Origin: Chrysomallon squamiferum
Lineage: Eukaryota; Mollusca; Gastropoda; Neomphalida; Peltospiridae
Assembly (NCBI GenBank): GCA_012295275.1
Contig: CM022672.1
Span: 27,951,972 to 28,015,971 of the forward strand
Direction of reading: 5' to 3'
Length of the DNA: 64,000 bases
The translations under genes were made by a program, and so were the position numbers. The notes beneath the pieces were generated by a model. That model was given only the letters and a program-made list of their open reading frames with translations, made no database searches and had not been told where the DNA came from. Shown here in pieces: positions 32,756-46,136 of this stretch. Positions within the stretch are counted from its first letter, which is position 1; the number at the start of each line of letters is the position of its first letter.

Positions 32756-32832
32756 GGGGCCATTTCTTCCGGGTGCCATTTTTTCCGAGTACCATTTTAT
32801 CCAGTGAAATTTTTTCGGCACCATTTTTCCTA
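32756..32832. repeat. Degenerate 16-bp tandem repeat
   Basis: Four to five imperfect units of about 16 bases built on CCATTTTTTCCG (starts at 32760, 32776, 32792, about 807, 32821) lie in tandem. Unit spacing is 16, 16, about 15 and 14. Function unknown; it could be a mobile-element subterminal repeat. Confidence 0.6.
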
Positions 32833-33536
<704 letters not shown>

Positions 33537-33788
33537 CTATTCTTCTTCGGTTGCAGCTGCTCTCGTTGACACATGATAAATATTAGCTATTTGAACTCCA
33601 GTGTTTCCAGCTAGTCTATGATTGACAGATGGGACCCACAGAAACATAATTTGTGACATTTATCCTCTCGTGCTATTTTTAGCAGACGGTGATATTTCAT
33701 TATTTATAATATGGGGGTGGGGGCTGTATATGTTAAAAATAATAATAAATGAATAATTTTTTTACAAATATTAAATCAAACTGCTGCA

Positions 33789-34264
33789 TTTAATGTTTCA
33801 GTAATTAACAAACTGTCAAACAGTGCGAGTTCGTGTTATGTAGTCTGTTCTTTGTTTTCTCATCGATTATAAAACACAGACGAATATAATTTTAAATGAT
33901 CAAATATGGTTTTCTAGTTGGTGTCTTTGGCCATCATCTGTTAAATACAGGTTTTATAGCTAAAGTTAACCAGTCATTTTATTAAATTTGAATTATGATA
34001 TTTATTTTGTATATTTAGTTTCTGTCTTAGAATAAAATTTAGTACATGTACGCCTCACATCCAATCTACGTATTTGCTTTCTTTTGTTAAAGCACGAATG
34101 CATTAACTAAACAGAATATAGGTTCCGTGTGAGTGACGCGCGCCTGTGTGTTTTTATGTGTGTGCGTGTTTGTGTGTGTTAGAGATGCATCAGTATAATA
34201 ATTTTACATTAATACTTATATGTATATGTATGTATGTGTGTGTGTGCGCGCGCGCGCGCGCGTA

Positions 34265-34307
<43 letters not shown>

Positions 34308-34553
34308 CACTGGCATGTTTCCTAATTCAGTTTAACTCTCGCTGATTCTATCAGGTGTTACCTTAATTTAAAATACAGAAAATCATAATAAAATTCATAA
34401 TGTAAAGATAATTTCCTCAAAAAAAAAAATAAAAAAAAAATAAAATAAAAAAATAATAAAAAAATAGTTAACTTAAAATGATAAGCTTCTATTTTTGAAG
34501 GTTAAAACTATTTTTAATGTTTCAGTAATTAACAAACTGTCAAACAGTGCGAG
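33789..34553 (+). repeat. 41-bp exact direct repeat pair
   Basis: The 41 bases starting TTTAATGTTTCAGTAATTAA occur identically at 33789-33829 and 34513-34553, 724 bases apart. The flanks differ. It is much longer than a transposon target-site duplication. The interval between contains GT-rich microsatellites (34140-34306, including a GC-alternating segment) and AT-rich DNA. Confidence 0.85.
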
Positions 34554-35468
34554 AGTGGATTCTGAGAAAACCCGTCCCGCTATCGTTAATCGATTACCTA
34601 CAAACTCTGTCTGTTCCTGATGATGTCTACTTCTGGTGTAAATTCCAGAACAAAAGAACACGTTGTATAGTAATTTGTTTTGTCAACATCGGCACCCAAT
34701 TTTGCAAGTACAATCACTTCTTAAACTATAACGACAATTTGCACGTAATTAAGCTATCACACGAGTTGAAATAATCGCGCATCTTTGATGGTTTAATAAT
34801 GATGCCATACTTTTAGTAATTACTATATGCAGCTAAATGAACAAGATTATTATTCGTACGTGTTAATTATTTAGATTTAGTATCAAAAGCAGAAGTCTGC
34901 ATAAATACGTAGGACACATTTTATGCATTGACTTATTGAAGTAAGGGCACGTAACGAGCTTTCTAAAGCAAAATTAACAGAAGTAATTTCTCCCTGTAGA
35001 AACAGTGAGTTTTTGCATGTAAACATCAATGTCCTGTTTCTAATAAAGCAGGGCCTTTGATAAAATATTGTATGCAGACTCATGCCATATGAGGCAATTT
35101 CAAGTAACTGTAAAAATCTTATTATTTAAAAATAAATGTATTACTATTATATCTTGGGTAGAGATTTAAGTTCTACAGATAAACTGTAAACATTTAATAA
35201 ACTGTCGCAATTAATGACGAAACTGCACAGGGCACTTCTCCGTGTGACGCCGTTGTTTCACACGTCTCGAGAAGCCATACATTATTTTCGTTTTCATTCT
35301 TCGTGTTTGCCTTTCTCTCGAAAATAATAAGAAAAAATGTGTATGTTCATTTTTATTTTCGAAAAATGTAATTATTATTTCGATTTTTGTTATTATTATT
35401 ATTGTCATGTAGTCAAATCTAGATTAGAGTAATTTCATTTGTTTTTGCTCACATCGCTACAGAGTATA
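34554..35468. other. Intergenic DNA, no gene seen
   Basis: AT-rich sequence downstream of the second copy of the 41-bp repeat. Short open frames exist on both strands but show neither homology nor splice structure. Confidence 0.4.
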
Positions 35469-35528
35469 ACATTTGGAAACTGGTTTACATAATGTAATTG
35501 CATACATATTTTGGTATTTATTTTCCGA

Positions 35529-35578
<50 letters not shown>
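35469..35578 (+). repeat. Dispersed repeat copy A with attached (GT)n
   Basis: About 65 bases (35469-35534) match, in reverse orientation, the segment at 40205-40270 with only a few differences. The unit runs directly into a (GT)n array at 35534-35578, and the other copy runs into a (CA)n array on the matching side. The microsatellite therefore travels with the repeat. Confidence 0.75.
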
Positions 35579-35580
<2 letters not shown>

Positions 35581-35894
35581 TTAATATTTGCGATATGCAA
35601 TAAATAGTACGACGAAAGTATACGTTAGAGTGTTTCTATGGCAATATCTATTCGCTCCACTGAGGAGTATATGCGATTTGTACATATGTATGTAATAGAC
35701 AGGTTAATAGAATCAACTGTTTTCATTGTTCTTGTTTTGTAAAAATTGCAAAATAAATTAATATAACTTGCTTGTTATTTACTATGCACCACCCGTAATA
35801 TATATGTATATTATGTATGTATGTATGTATGTATGATACAAAATTATAATGAGTGTATGTGCGTGCTTGTGACAGCATTATATTTCATTTCTTA

Positions 35895-35896
<2 letters not shown>

Positions 35897-35949
<53 letters not shown>
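35897..35949. repeat. (ATT)n microsatellite
   Basis: A clean ATT array of about 53 bases. Confidence 0.95.
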
Positions 35950-35950
<1 letters not shown>

Positions 35951-36028
35951 GTACAATTGCAATACCAAGAACAGCAGCAACAATAATAATAATAAAAAAC
36001 AGTGTGAAAAAGAGAGAAAAGCATATTA

Positions 36029-36266
36029 CATGCTGAGGATCCCTTATCGAAATTCCCAAATCCGAAAGAAAAAAAAAGAAAAAAAAAAACATTTTATTTG
36101 TTTTTGGTGTAAACCAGCGGAAATGTTTATTTCAAATGTTATATAAAATTCAGTAGGATGAGTGTATAAGCCCTATGTAATGAAATAGATTTTTTTCAGT
36201 ACTTATATCGTATTCTTAGGAATCACATGCGGTTCCAAGCATTTCGAATAAGTTATCTTTATCCTG
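36029..36266. mobile_element. Tigger/pogo-like MITE, 238 bp
   Basis: The left end reads CATGCTGAGGATCCCTTATC, then GAAATTCCCAAATCCGAA. The right end, reverse-complemented, reads CAGGATAAAGATAACTTATT, then CGAAATGCTTGGAACC. Both ends are next to TA (36027-36028 and 36267-36268), the expected target-site duplication. The ends resemble the CAGGTTGAGTATCCCTTATCC family of terminal repeats known from pogo/Tigger-type elements. The interior has no coding capacity. Confidence 0.6.
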
Positions 36267-36377
36267 TACTGGCGGAAATATAAATCATGCATGTATGTAC
36301 GTAATACCTCAAGACACTAACCAGTTTTCCCTGTCAAATTCTAATGGTATGTGCGACAGTTCTTTTATATATATATC

Positions 36378-36417
<40 letters not shown>

Positions 36418-37516
36418 TTTTTTATTACTGTTACTATTTCTTTTTTTTTTTTTTTTTTTTTTGCATAATATAATGTAGTGAATGTAGTTTTGACGCATTA
36501 TAAATTTGGAATTATATACATGTATTATTAATTCAAGAAGTAAATATCATTATTATATATAATTAATTATTGTTGTGATTATTCATTGTTCATCATATAA
36601 TTACCAAACCAATACAACAGGAATCTCTCTCTCTCTCTCTCCTTGAAACCAGTAATGAAAAGTTAAACAAGATTCAAATATGAAAACAGATTTATGTTAA
36701 AGAGATTTTCGCAGAATCTTTTAGCCTTAATTTTTTTTAATAATTAATTATAACTAATATACATAGGTCTGAGAGACTCTTGCGGTCTCTCTCTCTGGCA
36801 TTTTTTTTTTTTTTTTTTTTGTACAAAAACACAGGTGTAAACAGGAAGGCAGATGCGATGACAGGTGGACCTCTAGTTAAATTAGTTTAATCTGACAATC
36901 TTATATCCTCAGTTAGTACCCAGTTTTCATCGAATAAATAAGAGTGTAGATTCTTTATAATATGATCGTTTGTTGACTGTTTTCATGGTATTTATAGTAA
37001 AGTAAGAAATGTAACAAAATCATAATCTAATCAAAATCAACACCGAATTCAGTTTTATTTTAAATAATTATTTTATTCCTGTACAAATATTTCCGAATCC
37101 ACCAAATGCGTTTCCGTGTCCGTTTTCACCATTATTACCATGACCCAGTCGTTCGTCTTCCACGACGGAATGTCATAAACTACACGGCGCAGGCACGGAC
37201 AAGCAGATGGCAAGAACGACGAAAACAGCGGGCAAAGATACAAGCATGATATTTACTATGGAGACGACGAACTTTATTTATTTGTTTAATATAATATTAG
37301 TTTCGAAAATAAATGAGATTTAATTTTCATCTTATCTTATTTATGAATTTTAAATATATATATATATATATTTGTGCATGCGTGTGTGTGTGTCTGTGTG
37401 TGTATGTGCGTGTGCGTATGTATATATATATATATATATATTAAATTAATTGTAGGTATTCTAAGATGAAATCTGCACGCTCTGTACAGTGAAAGGTGCT
37501 GGCACAAGTTGTTAAG
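36267..37516. promoter_or_regulatory. Upstream region of the METTL24-like gene
   Basis: Mostly AT-rich with AT and poly-T runs (36368-36462), then a CpG-containing segment at about 37100-37240 unlike its surroundings. That segment may be a promoter or 5' non-coding exon of the gene beginning at 37517. No TATA box is clear. Confidence 0.3.
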
Positions 37517-37743
37517 ATGGTTCGATTGATCAAAGACAGCATTCTTAAACTGTGCAACCTGCGTTTACTATGTCCGTTAACTTTGTTGTGTTTCACCGTC
37601 ACTGTGGTATACATGTACACTTCATATGATCCCCTTCCTTCAAAACCCGATCTCTGCAAACTTTGGGAAAGTAAGTATACATTGTACATTTGGTGGTGTC
37701 TTGTTTTAAATGTTAAAACACAGCTAATTAATATGGTAAGAAA

Positions 37744-37780
<37 letters not shown>

Positions 37781-39611
37781 CTGATCGTGGAATTTTAATA
37801 ATTATTATTTTATATTTAAATTTCTTAATTCTCTGTTTATCAGACTGAATATGCATTTCATTTCATTATTCGGTATCAAAGTATTTCACATGAATTTATT
37901 GCTAATTATTTATTTTTCATCTTCTTCTTTTTTTTCTTTTCTTTTTTCTCTTTTTCTTTTCTTTTTTTATCTGTTTTTTAGGATATTTTTTCTCTTAGTG
38001 CTTTCTTTTTCTTTTCTTTTAGTTTCCCTTTAATTTTATTTTTTTGGAAAATCAGATAATAATATTGTATTTATTTCTTTGGACAGATGATCCAAACAAA
38101 AGAAATACATCATTATTATGGTGGCAGTGGGCTTGTCTTATTGAAAAGTAAGTGATATTAAATCAGTTCTGCAAAATTCACAAAACATCTTTTTCTCTAG
38201 TGACAGACATTCAAACATGATGTGGATATACTTGTTATAATATTTAGGTTTGATGCTATTAAAATGTATTCATTTCAAATTCTTTTTCCAGCAATGTTTG
38301 TAAATATAATATGATTTACCAGAGCTAGAGAACTTAAATTATTCTGCACCACAAAAAAAGAGATAAATGTTAAAAAGAAAAAGGATTTTAAAAAATGAAT
38401 ATACAAATGGGTTAATTAAATTCATAGCAAAAATTATCCTACACATACACACACACACACATATGAAACATACTTCTCTTTTCCTCCATTTTCAAGGAAA
38501 TGTACATGTGTATGTGTGTAATACGTATAAATGTATGTCTAAATATATGAATATTCACATGTATGTATTATGTATGTACGTATATATGTATGTACATACA
38601 TACATATGTACATGTGTGTATGTATGTATGCAATTGTGCATTTTTGTGTGTGTGTGTGTTTGTGTGTGTGTAAATATACATACATACATCCATATGTACA
38701 TACATAGATATATACATGTGTATGTGTGTGTGTGTGTTTACAATGTTTTTGTAGAGAAATAGACAAACCAAATCCATACAACTGTGAAAAGAAACAGATG
38801 ATGGGAAACTGGAATGTGTGCTGGGATAAGCAGTACAAACCCCGAAAACCTTGTATTGTCTACTCATTTGGGTAAGTAAGCAATAATGGATATTTAATAC
38901 ATTAAGGCAAATCAAAGTATAGAAACCCACTATATTCTCAAATCAAACAATAAATATACTACAAACAACAGCAACAACAAAAAGGAATTAAAGAAATACA
39001 GAAAACAAATGATAATAAAGTACATGTATAATAAAAAAAAACAAGTTCATGTGGTAGCCTTTATTTCAAGGTATTGTTATAATACTTTTTGCAGGTAAAT
39101 GTTAAAAAAGAAACCCTGTAAATTAAATTGATAGACAGATCTAAGACTGCCATATACTTCTGGGATTTTTGACAGTGATCTTTATGATACGATTCATGTG
39201 AAAAGTAAATTTTTTTTTTTTTTTCTCATGAATTTACAGTTTTGTTAACAATAGTAACAACAAAACCATATCTTTGACAAATAAGTTTGGTAGAAAATAC
39301 ATATACATCAACTGTATTTTAATGAGTAAATGATTACATTAAACAGAGGAAAAGTGTTGTATAAAAATGTATACTATGAATTATTTATCATGGATTAGAC
39401 TTCATTTTATATTCACATTATTTGATAAATAAATAGTGGTGTTTATCCTTTAGAAGTGTTAGTACAAAACACTTTTACCCTAACCAAAAATAGATGTCAG
39501 TAAACAACAAACAGTTATGTTCTTTGAGTGTTACTTATGAACTGAAATTTTTAGAAACCTGTTTAAAGATATCTTTAATATTACATTTGAATAGCACAAC
39601 ACAGTTTAGTT

Positions 39612-39642
<31 letters not shown>

Positions 39643-41312
39643 TCATATTTAAATGGTAAATGTCTTATTTACTTCAGAATTGACTTTGACTTTTCCTTTG
39701 ATGATGCTATGGCTAGCAGGGGTTGCACAGTTTATTCATTTGACCCTAGGTAAGTTTAGGGGAAAAGATGCATTTGATAGTCATGATATTGGACTAGTGT
39801 TTAATAGATACTAAGATTTGTAATTTATTGTATTTTGATCAAAAGCATTTCCTAATTTTAATTTTAAATTTAATTTTAATTTTTTATTTTATTTTACATA
39901 CATACATAATATATATATGTAAAGATATATTTAAAGATATGTATTAACTATATAAACACACACATATAATATCAATAAGAATATATGTGTGTATGAGTAT
40001 CTGTATGCATGTATATATATACATTTTATTAGTGGATTTGTGTGTGTGTGTTCATATATGTATTAAAATAACAAACAAATATAGTTTTAATAAGATCATT
40101 ATGAACTTAATTTATTTAAATTCTATTTAGCATTAAAAGATTTGGTAATTTGTTTGTTCATTAACAGACTTATAATTGTTTAATTCACACACACACACAC
40201 ACAACAGTATTTCAGAAAATAAATATCAAAATATGTATGCAATTACATTATGTAAACCAGTTTCCAAATGTAGTATTTTAATTCATGTTTGTAGCTTTCT
40301 CTCTGTTCTGTACAGTGTTATTAATCAGGCAAGACTAACAGTTTAAAATAAAATAGAAATAAGAATAATTAAAAGTAAATAAACAGAAGTATTTAAATTT
40401 TTATGCACTAGAACACACGCTGAGATAAGATAGATATAAATAATCCCCAAAATAACAAAATGATCAAATATAAGAACAACATGTGCCCAGTTTATCTTTA
40501 TATTCTATTTTATTTCATAACAGCAATATTAATAATAATGAGACGAAGAAGAAGAAAAATAACAACATCAACACAAAATTAAATGTTTATGTATGTAATA
40601 ATAAGAGGATAATTGTATTTTGATTTCAGTATGGGTATCACTGACTATGTTCGTTCATCAAATGTGTTTTTTAAAAATATGGGAATTGGGGCCAATGATA
40701 CTGATGACTTTGTTCCAAACTATGATAGTTATGTCATGAACACTCAGAAATGGAAAATGAGGACACTGAAATCTATACGAAAAATGTTGGGCCATCAAAA
40801 TGTAAGTATATGTAGAACAACACCTCACCCTCACTTATATCCTCAGCTAATAAACAATTCTGAAGTGTGTTTGCATCCACTGACAATTTGAACAACTCAT
40901 TACAATGTTTGCTGTTTAACTAATGTATTTACTACTACAACTTTGAATGCAAAAATTTATATAAAATAATATTAACATAATATATTTTATGAAATTATAT
41001 TTCATGTTACAGGCTGTGATAGATGTGTTGAAGATTGACATTGAAGTCTATGAATGGCCTGTAGTGGCAAATTTACTCAAGGATAAAATGTTTGAAAATG
41101 TTCGTCAGTTTCTTGTCGAATGGCATATATTTCCCAATGAACCTTTCCGATCAGAATTTAAGGAGATGTATACTTCACTGATTACTTTAGAGAAAGTTGG
41201 AATGAAGTATTTCTATGTGCATTCTGGTGGCAGACATCACCATTACAGATACTGGAATTCACAGGCTGATATGTGTTTTATCAACACTAAATTCAAGTTA
41301 CCACATGAGTGA
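37517..41312 (+). CDS. METTL24-like: METTL24-like methyltransferase with signal anchor, 6 exons, 291 aa
   Basis: Exons 37517-37670, 38087-38147, 38755-38871, 39678-39749, 40630-40801 and 41013-41312 join in phase to 876 nt, 291 aa plus stop. All donors are GTAAGT. Residues 1-14 are a short, basic cytoplasmic tail and 15-33 a hydrophobic anchor, so the enzyme is predicted type II with its catalytic domain in the secretory lumen. The domain reads NWNVCWDKQYKPRKPCIVYS, then FGIDFDFSFDDAMA (SAM-binding loop region, 110-123), YSFDPS (130-135, with the acidic residue expected to bind the SAM ribose) and VLKIDIEVYEW (197-207), the conserved KIDIEG-EW motif with Val in place of Gly. These are features of the METTL24/Methyltransf_22 family. 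The substrate is not established. The gene has a long AT-rich 3' flank; AATAAA at about 44092 and others earlier are candidate ends. Confidence 0.88.
37743..37778. repeat. (GT)n microsatellite in intron 1
   Basis: GT array of about 35 bases just inside intron 1 of the METTL24-like gene. Intron 2 also contains extensive TG/TA-type repeats at about 38500-38740, up to the exon 3 acceptor. Confidence 0.9.
40186..40270 (-). repeat. Dispersed repeat copy B with attached (CA)n
   Basis: Reverse-oriented partner of the repeat at 35469-35534, located in intron 4 of the METTL24-like gene. It includes ATGTATGCAATTACATTATG and TAAACCAGTTTCCAAATG, and is joined to a (CA)n run at 40186-40204. Confidence 0.75.
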
Positions 41313-44300
41313 ATATTAGTGAACATCTAGGTAAATTTTGTTATTATCTATATTTTTAATAACCATTTTTTAACATTATGCTTTATTTATTTATCTTCTT
41401 GTTTTTGTTTTTTAAGAGAAAATCAGCTTTGATTTCTTTAATATTATAACCATTATGGGGTCCATAATAATAGTAGTATATATATTAAGACCAATATAAT
41501 AATGTTTAGAATCCTCTTTATCCTCTTTAAAATTATAACATGTTTGTGTTTCATTAAGAAAGACACACTGGATATTCATTGCTTATTTTTAAACAGAGAA
41601 ATATTAAGACAACACTTAACTGATAGAACCTGACTTGACTGTAACAGCTAAACACAAAGTACCAGTATCCTGATAGACTGCTAAGTAGCCAAAACTAATC
41701 AACATTCTACTTGTGTAGAATTGTGTATTTTACCCACTTAAAGCCAGTTTTAAGCTATCTGTCAGCATTCAAAAGGTTAATGAATGAAAGGTTTTTTGGT
41801 TAACAGTAATTCATAAATTTTATATTAATGATTATTGTTGTAGATAATTTTTATTAATTAAATTAGTTAATATAAAACCATACAATTTATAAATAATGCA
41901 AAAGATATGTAAATTACTTCAGTTTAATTTTTATTACGAAATAATAATGATGATGATGATGATTACCATCATAATCCTGATCATTAACATCCACATTATC
42001 ACCATTATCATCAACATCAGCATTACCATTATTATCATCACAAAACATTAATATCTAACTGATAATGTTGACATTTTATTTAGTTTACTAGCATTCCTAT
42101 GATATAATCAAGGTCAGCCATGTAACAGCATTAGTTTCTAATTAGTTTCATAAGGACTAATTACTGTGTTAAAATGAAAATTAGTCACCTAATATGTCTA
42201 TAAATGATGGATTTTTTTTTGTTATAATATGACAGATTTTTTTTTTTTTTTTTTAATATAAATTAATTATGTTGTCAGCAAAAATAAATAATCATTTCTT
42301 AGATAATTAGTATCACTCAGTATCATGATGATAAACTTTTTGCATAAGGATTTTACTATAATCAATAAAATTATCTATATTTGGTACATTATTTTAATAA
42401 TAATACATTATCATGATTAATGACCAAAGACTAAGTTGTTTAAATTAATTGTCATGGCATTTTTTTTAGTAATAAATATCCTGTATATTTACTTTCGTGG
42501 AAATGAGTGTGTGTGTAAAATCAATTTCAAAATGCATTACATATGCTGTAAATGAAAATCCAAAAATCAGCATTGGGATAAAATTTTGTTTAATTGGTGT
42601 TCAAGTTCTGTACAGATGAATGTATGTATTTTTAGTGTGTATTTTGTTATGACATATATATCAATTTATAAATAACATTAGTAAAGCAGACATTTAAAAT
42701 AAATCTGTATAATTGTTGTTTGCTTACTATGTTTATAAAAGTAAATATATAAATACTATTAATAATAAATTTACAGGAATAAAAAGGTTTTCATAAACAG
42801 CATCTTTGTATAATAAAAATACTGATGTTATTAAATAAAGAAAACCAGTTAAATCACTGACAGTTTAAATCTGTACTTAGAAAATTAATTTTAACTCTTT
42901 CTAACAATTATTTCAATCCAAACATATTTGATCGTTTACATTAACTTAAACTGATTTGTGTATATATTTTTCAAAGATTAATTATTAAAAATTAATATTA
43001 TCTAATGTTATTTAATGACTGCTTGTATTTTATAGATGCATGGTGAATAACTAGCTTTTTAATAATAGTAATAATAACAACAGTAATAAAAAACAAATTA
43101 AAAACAGAAGCAAAACTTAGATGGTATTGATTAAGTTTGTAACCATACGACATGGTTCTAATCTGTGCAGAAATTACCATTATTTCATCAACAGATCTCT
43201 TACCTATGACAACTGACTATTGATTCTGTAGCTTTTGTGATAAATGCATATGTACATAGAGTGAGTTGGTCTGTTACTATCTGCCCAGGTGATAAATTTT
43301 GCTAAATAAACAATGTCAAATTACCTTGAGTGTTCCAAACCATATATTATGTGACTTAAGATATACTTGAGTTTGTATTTGGTATCTTTACATTCCTAAA
43401 TATTAAAGTCTGTACATTATTTAAATCATAGTTCGAATATATTATTGCAACTGTTTTTCTTAAAAGCATATTTTTTGTTATATTTTATTGTATTCATTAT
43501 AATACTTTGTAATATTGTTGTCTTCTTTGTGCAAAAATCTTTTAATTGTACAGAATTGTTTTTCTACCTGGTTTTTTGTTTTGCATTTTAATAATTTCTT
43601 TAACCCTTTTATACCCATGACAAATTGGCAAGAATTCAGAAAAATCAGTTGTTTATATGAGTAATACAGCATTGTTTAAAAGCATTTTTGAAGTTAATAG
43701 AAATATTAACTAATAAAAAATATATATTAGTTTTAATCCATGCTTGCCAGTGTTAACCCTTTAATCCCCAATGTAGTAAATGAATGCATACCTTAAAAAA
43801 ATACAAATGTTTTGAAATCATTTTCAATTTTCCAGTGAGCAAGTGTTGAAATGTGAAACACACACATATACTCAGACACCCTCAGATGTATGTTTGTATG
43901 TTTTTCACCATATACTGATTGGAAAATTAATAAGATTTAAAAACAGTTTTGAAGTTACAAAGGGTTTTTGTTAACATGCATCAAATAAAACTTATTTTTC
44001 AGACAAGGTTTAGAAAACTTGTAATTATGCTTCGTGCAAAAATGTGTTCCTAATTATCTTGTGATCCTTTCAGATTTTTGTGTAGGACTGAATAAACAAT
44101 AAAATCTTCATTAATATTTATTGGTGATTTTTTTTATTTTTTTTACTGAATTGCATTTGGGCTAAGATTTTGGATGAAATAACTGGACCTAATTTGTTAA
44201 TCTTATTTGTATAACACTATCAATTATATAACCACTTTTAAACAACTGTGAGAAACTGTCCCTTATATTAAATCACAGCTGTATTTTATTTTAACTGTAT

Positions 44301-44754
44301 TTTAATTAAAAACTAAATATTTTTTATACTAATACTTATAATAAATTACTAGACTACACATCATAATAAAATTGACTATTTCGTGAGTAAAAACCATTTA
44401 GATTATGGGTTTAAAAAAATATATATTTCTTTAATGTGTATCATTATTATAAGAAATATTTTCTTACATAATTTGAGGAATATAAATAAGTTATTTTTCA
44501 GAAGTGTTAAATTATTTAAAAGGATTACTATGGGAATGATATTTGAAAAAAAAAAAAAAAAAAAAAAAAAAAAGAAAAAAAGAGTTCATATCTGGGAAAT
44601 GGGTTAATATTTTCAAACTATGCTATATGTTGTTTAGTGAAATAAGCTATTTAGAGAGTTCTTAAGAGAAAATTAAAACTCCTGTGTTCAAACTGATTCT
44701 GTTACATATGTTGTTCTTCTTGTGATTTTATTTTATAATTTATATATATATATA

Positions 44755-44788
<34 letters not shown>

Positions 44789-45190
44789 TTTGTCTTTAAG
44801 AAAGTTAATTCGGAAAATATTTTAATTTCACTCTTTGTCTGAGTAACTTGACCCGAACTTGCAACAAATAAAGCTAATGGTTCCTGCAGACCGTCTCTGT
44901 GCAAAGTGCCTTTATATTTCCCTTGTTCAGAAACAATGCGTACGTTGTAACCTGGTAAGACGTAACCTTTTCCTGTCAGTGTATAATGATAAATAGAAAA
45001 TCTAAGCCGCTGTAGAAGTTGGAAATCATTAAATAAATATTAAATAAATTCTTAATGACTTACAGATAAAAGATTGTTAGAATTATTATTAAATTATTCA
45101 CTTTACTGCAGTCGTAATATCTTCTTTTCCTGTTTTATGTACCTGTGTGTGTGTGTGTGTGTGTGTATACATGTATGTGTGTGTGTGTGT
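41313..45190. other. METTL24-like 3' flank and intergenic DNA
   Basis: AT-rich, no coding region supported. It contains degenerate ATC/GAT repeats at 41945-42055, a poly-A run at 44547-44572 and an (ATT)n array at 44757-44788. Several AATAAA sequences could end the METTL24-like transcript. Confidence 0.5.
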
Positions 45191-45194
45191 GATG

Positions 45195-45900
45195 TAAAAC
45201 TTTAAAAAAGAAATCCCATTTCACGCTATCATAAGATTTCATTTGATCTAAAGAAAGTATAAACCCGGGTAGTTTAACTTGTCCTGTTAAATCTGTCATC
45301 AGTGATTCTCCGTCGTGAATTGATCTGCTTTTAACTGAACATTTCTGATTTAGGAGAATAATGTTTGGTAAAAATTATTTAAATCCTAGGAGCCAAACCT
45401 TTTATGATGATTTTATAATTGCAGTTTAATAAAGAAATAGGTCGCCAGTTTTTAAGAAGTTGTTTACGTTACCTTTCCATATCAAAATAATTATACCACG
45501 AAGCATGGTGAAAGTTAGTTTTCCCTTATTAAGCGCGTCATTGATTACAACTGCCGGATCACTACCAATTCAGCAAAAAAGAAATTCTGGTAGAATTTGG
45601 CAGTCAAGCCATCACAATCGCCGATGAGATATCATCAAGAGTTATTTCCCTGTTGTACTCCTTTCCGTCTTGATGACCTTGTCATTTTGTCTAATAAATA
45701 ATGTTGTGACGAAACGTCCGTCTTCAGATGTGTATAATGTTTTGCAGAATTTAGTAGTTCCATTTAAAATTTCTTGTTTGTTAGTTACTGTTTCGTCTTC
45801 GGTTATTAATGGTTTTTTGTTTTTAACAAAATAAGAAATATATTTTTCATCTTGATCAGTTTCATCAACCTTGGCCCTAAAGCTGTATCCTAACAAGACG
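45195..45900 (-). mobile_element. Degenerate L1/Tx1-like non-LTR retrotransposon fragment
   Basis: Minus-strand frames spell, in order from 45900 downward: EKYISYFVKNKKP, NKQEILNGTTKFCKTLYTSE, DGLTAKFYQNFF, a GIIILIWKG segment, ILLNQKCSVKSRSIHDGESL and LSLDQMKSYDSVKWDF. This is the region leading into and through the first RT blocks (equivalents of NDGLTAEFYK, SPNQ-C-VKGRSI and DQEKAFD). The catalytic YADD part is absent. Multiple frameshifts and stops show a dead, twice-truncated copy. Confidence 0.8.
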
Positions 45901-46136
45901 CGATCGTAGCGACAAAATCAGTTTTGAAACACTAATCCACCGCCAAAGACAAGTTAAACCTGTCAGGGTATATGTATGCAAAGCTACTTTCCCCTCACCC
46001 CGGGTAGGACTGGGCCTTCCAAGAAGCTTATACGTGCATGTTATTAATAAAACGCACACATTACTCACTAGGTAAACTTTTTCCAGTATTTCGTTGACAA
46101 AAAACAGTTACAAAGTACTGGAAACTTCTGAACGAG

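Noticed and set aside
38367-38930. Cys-, Val-, Thr- and His-rich frames on both strands
   Set aside because: Translations of GT/CA and TACA-type repeats inside intron 2 of the METTL24-like gene.
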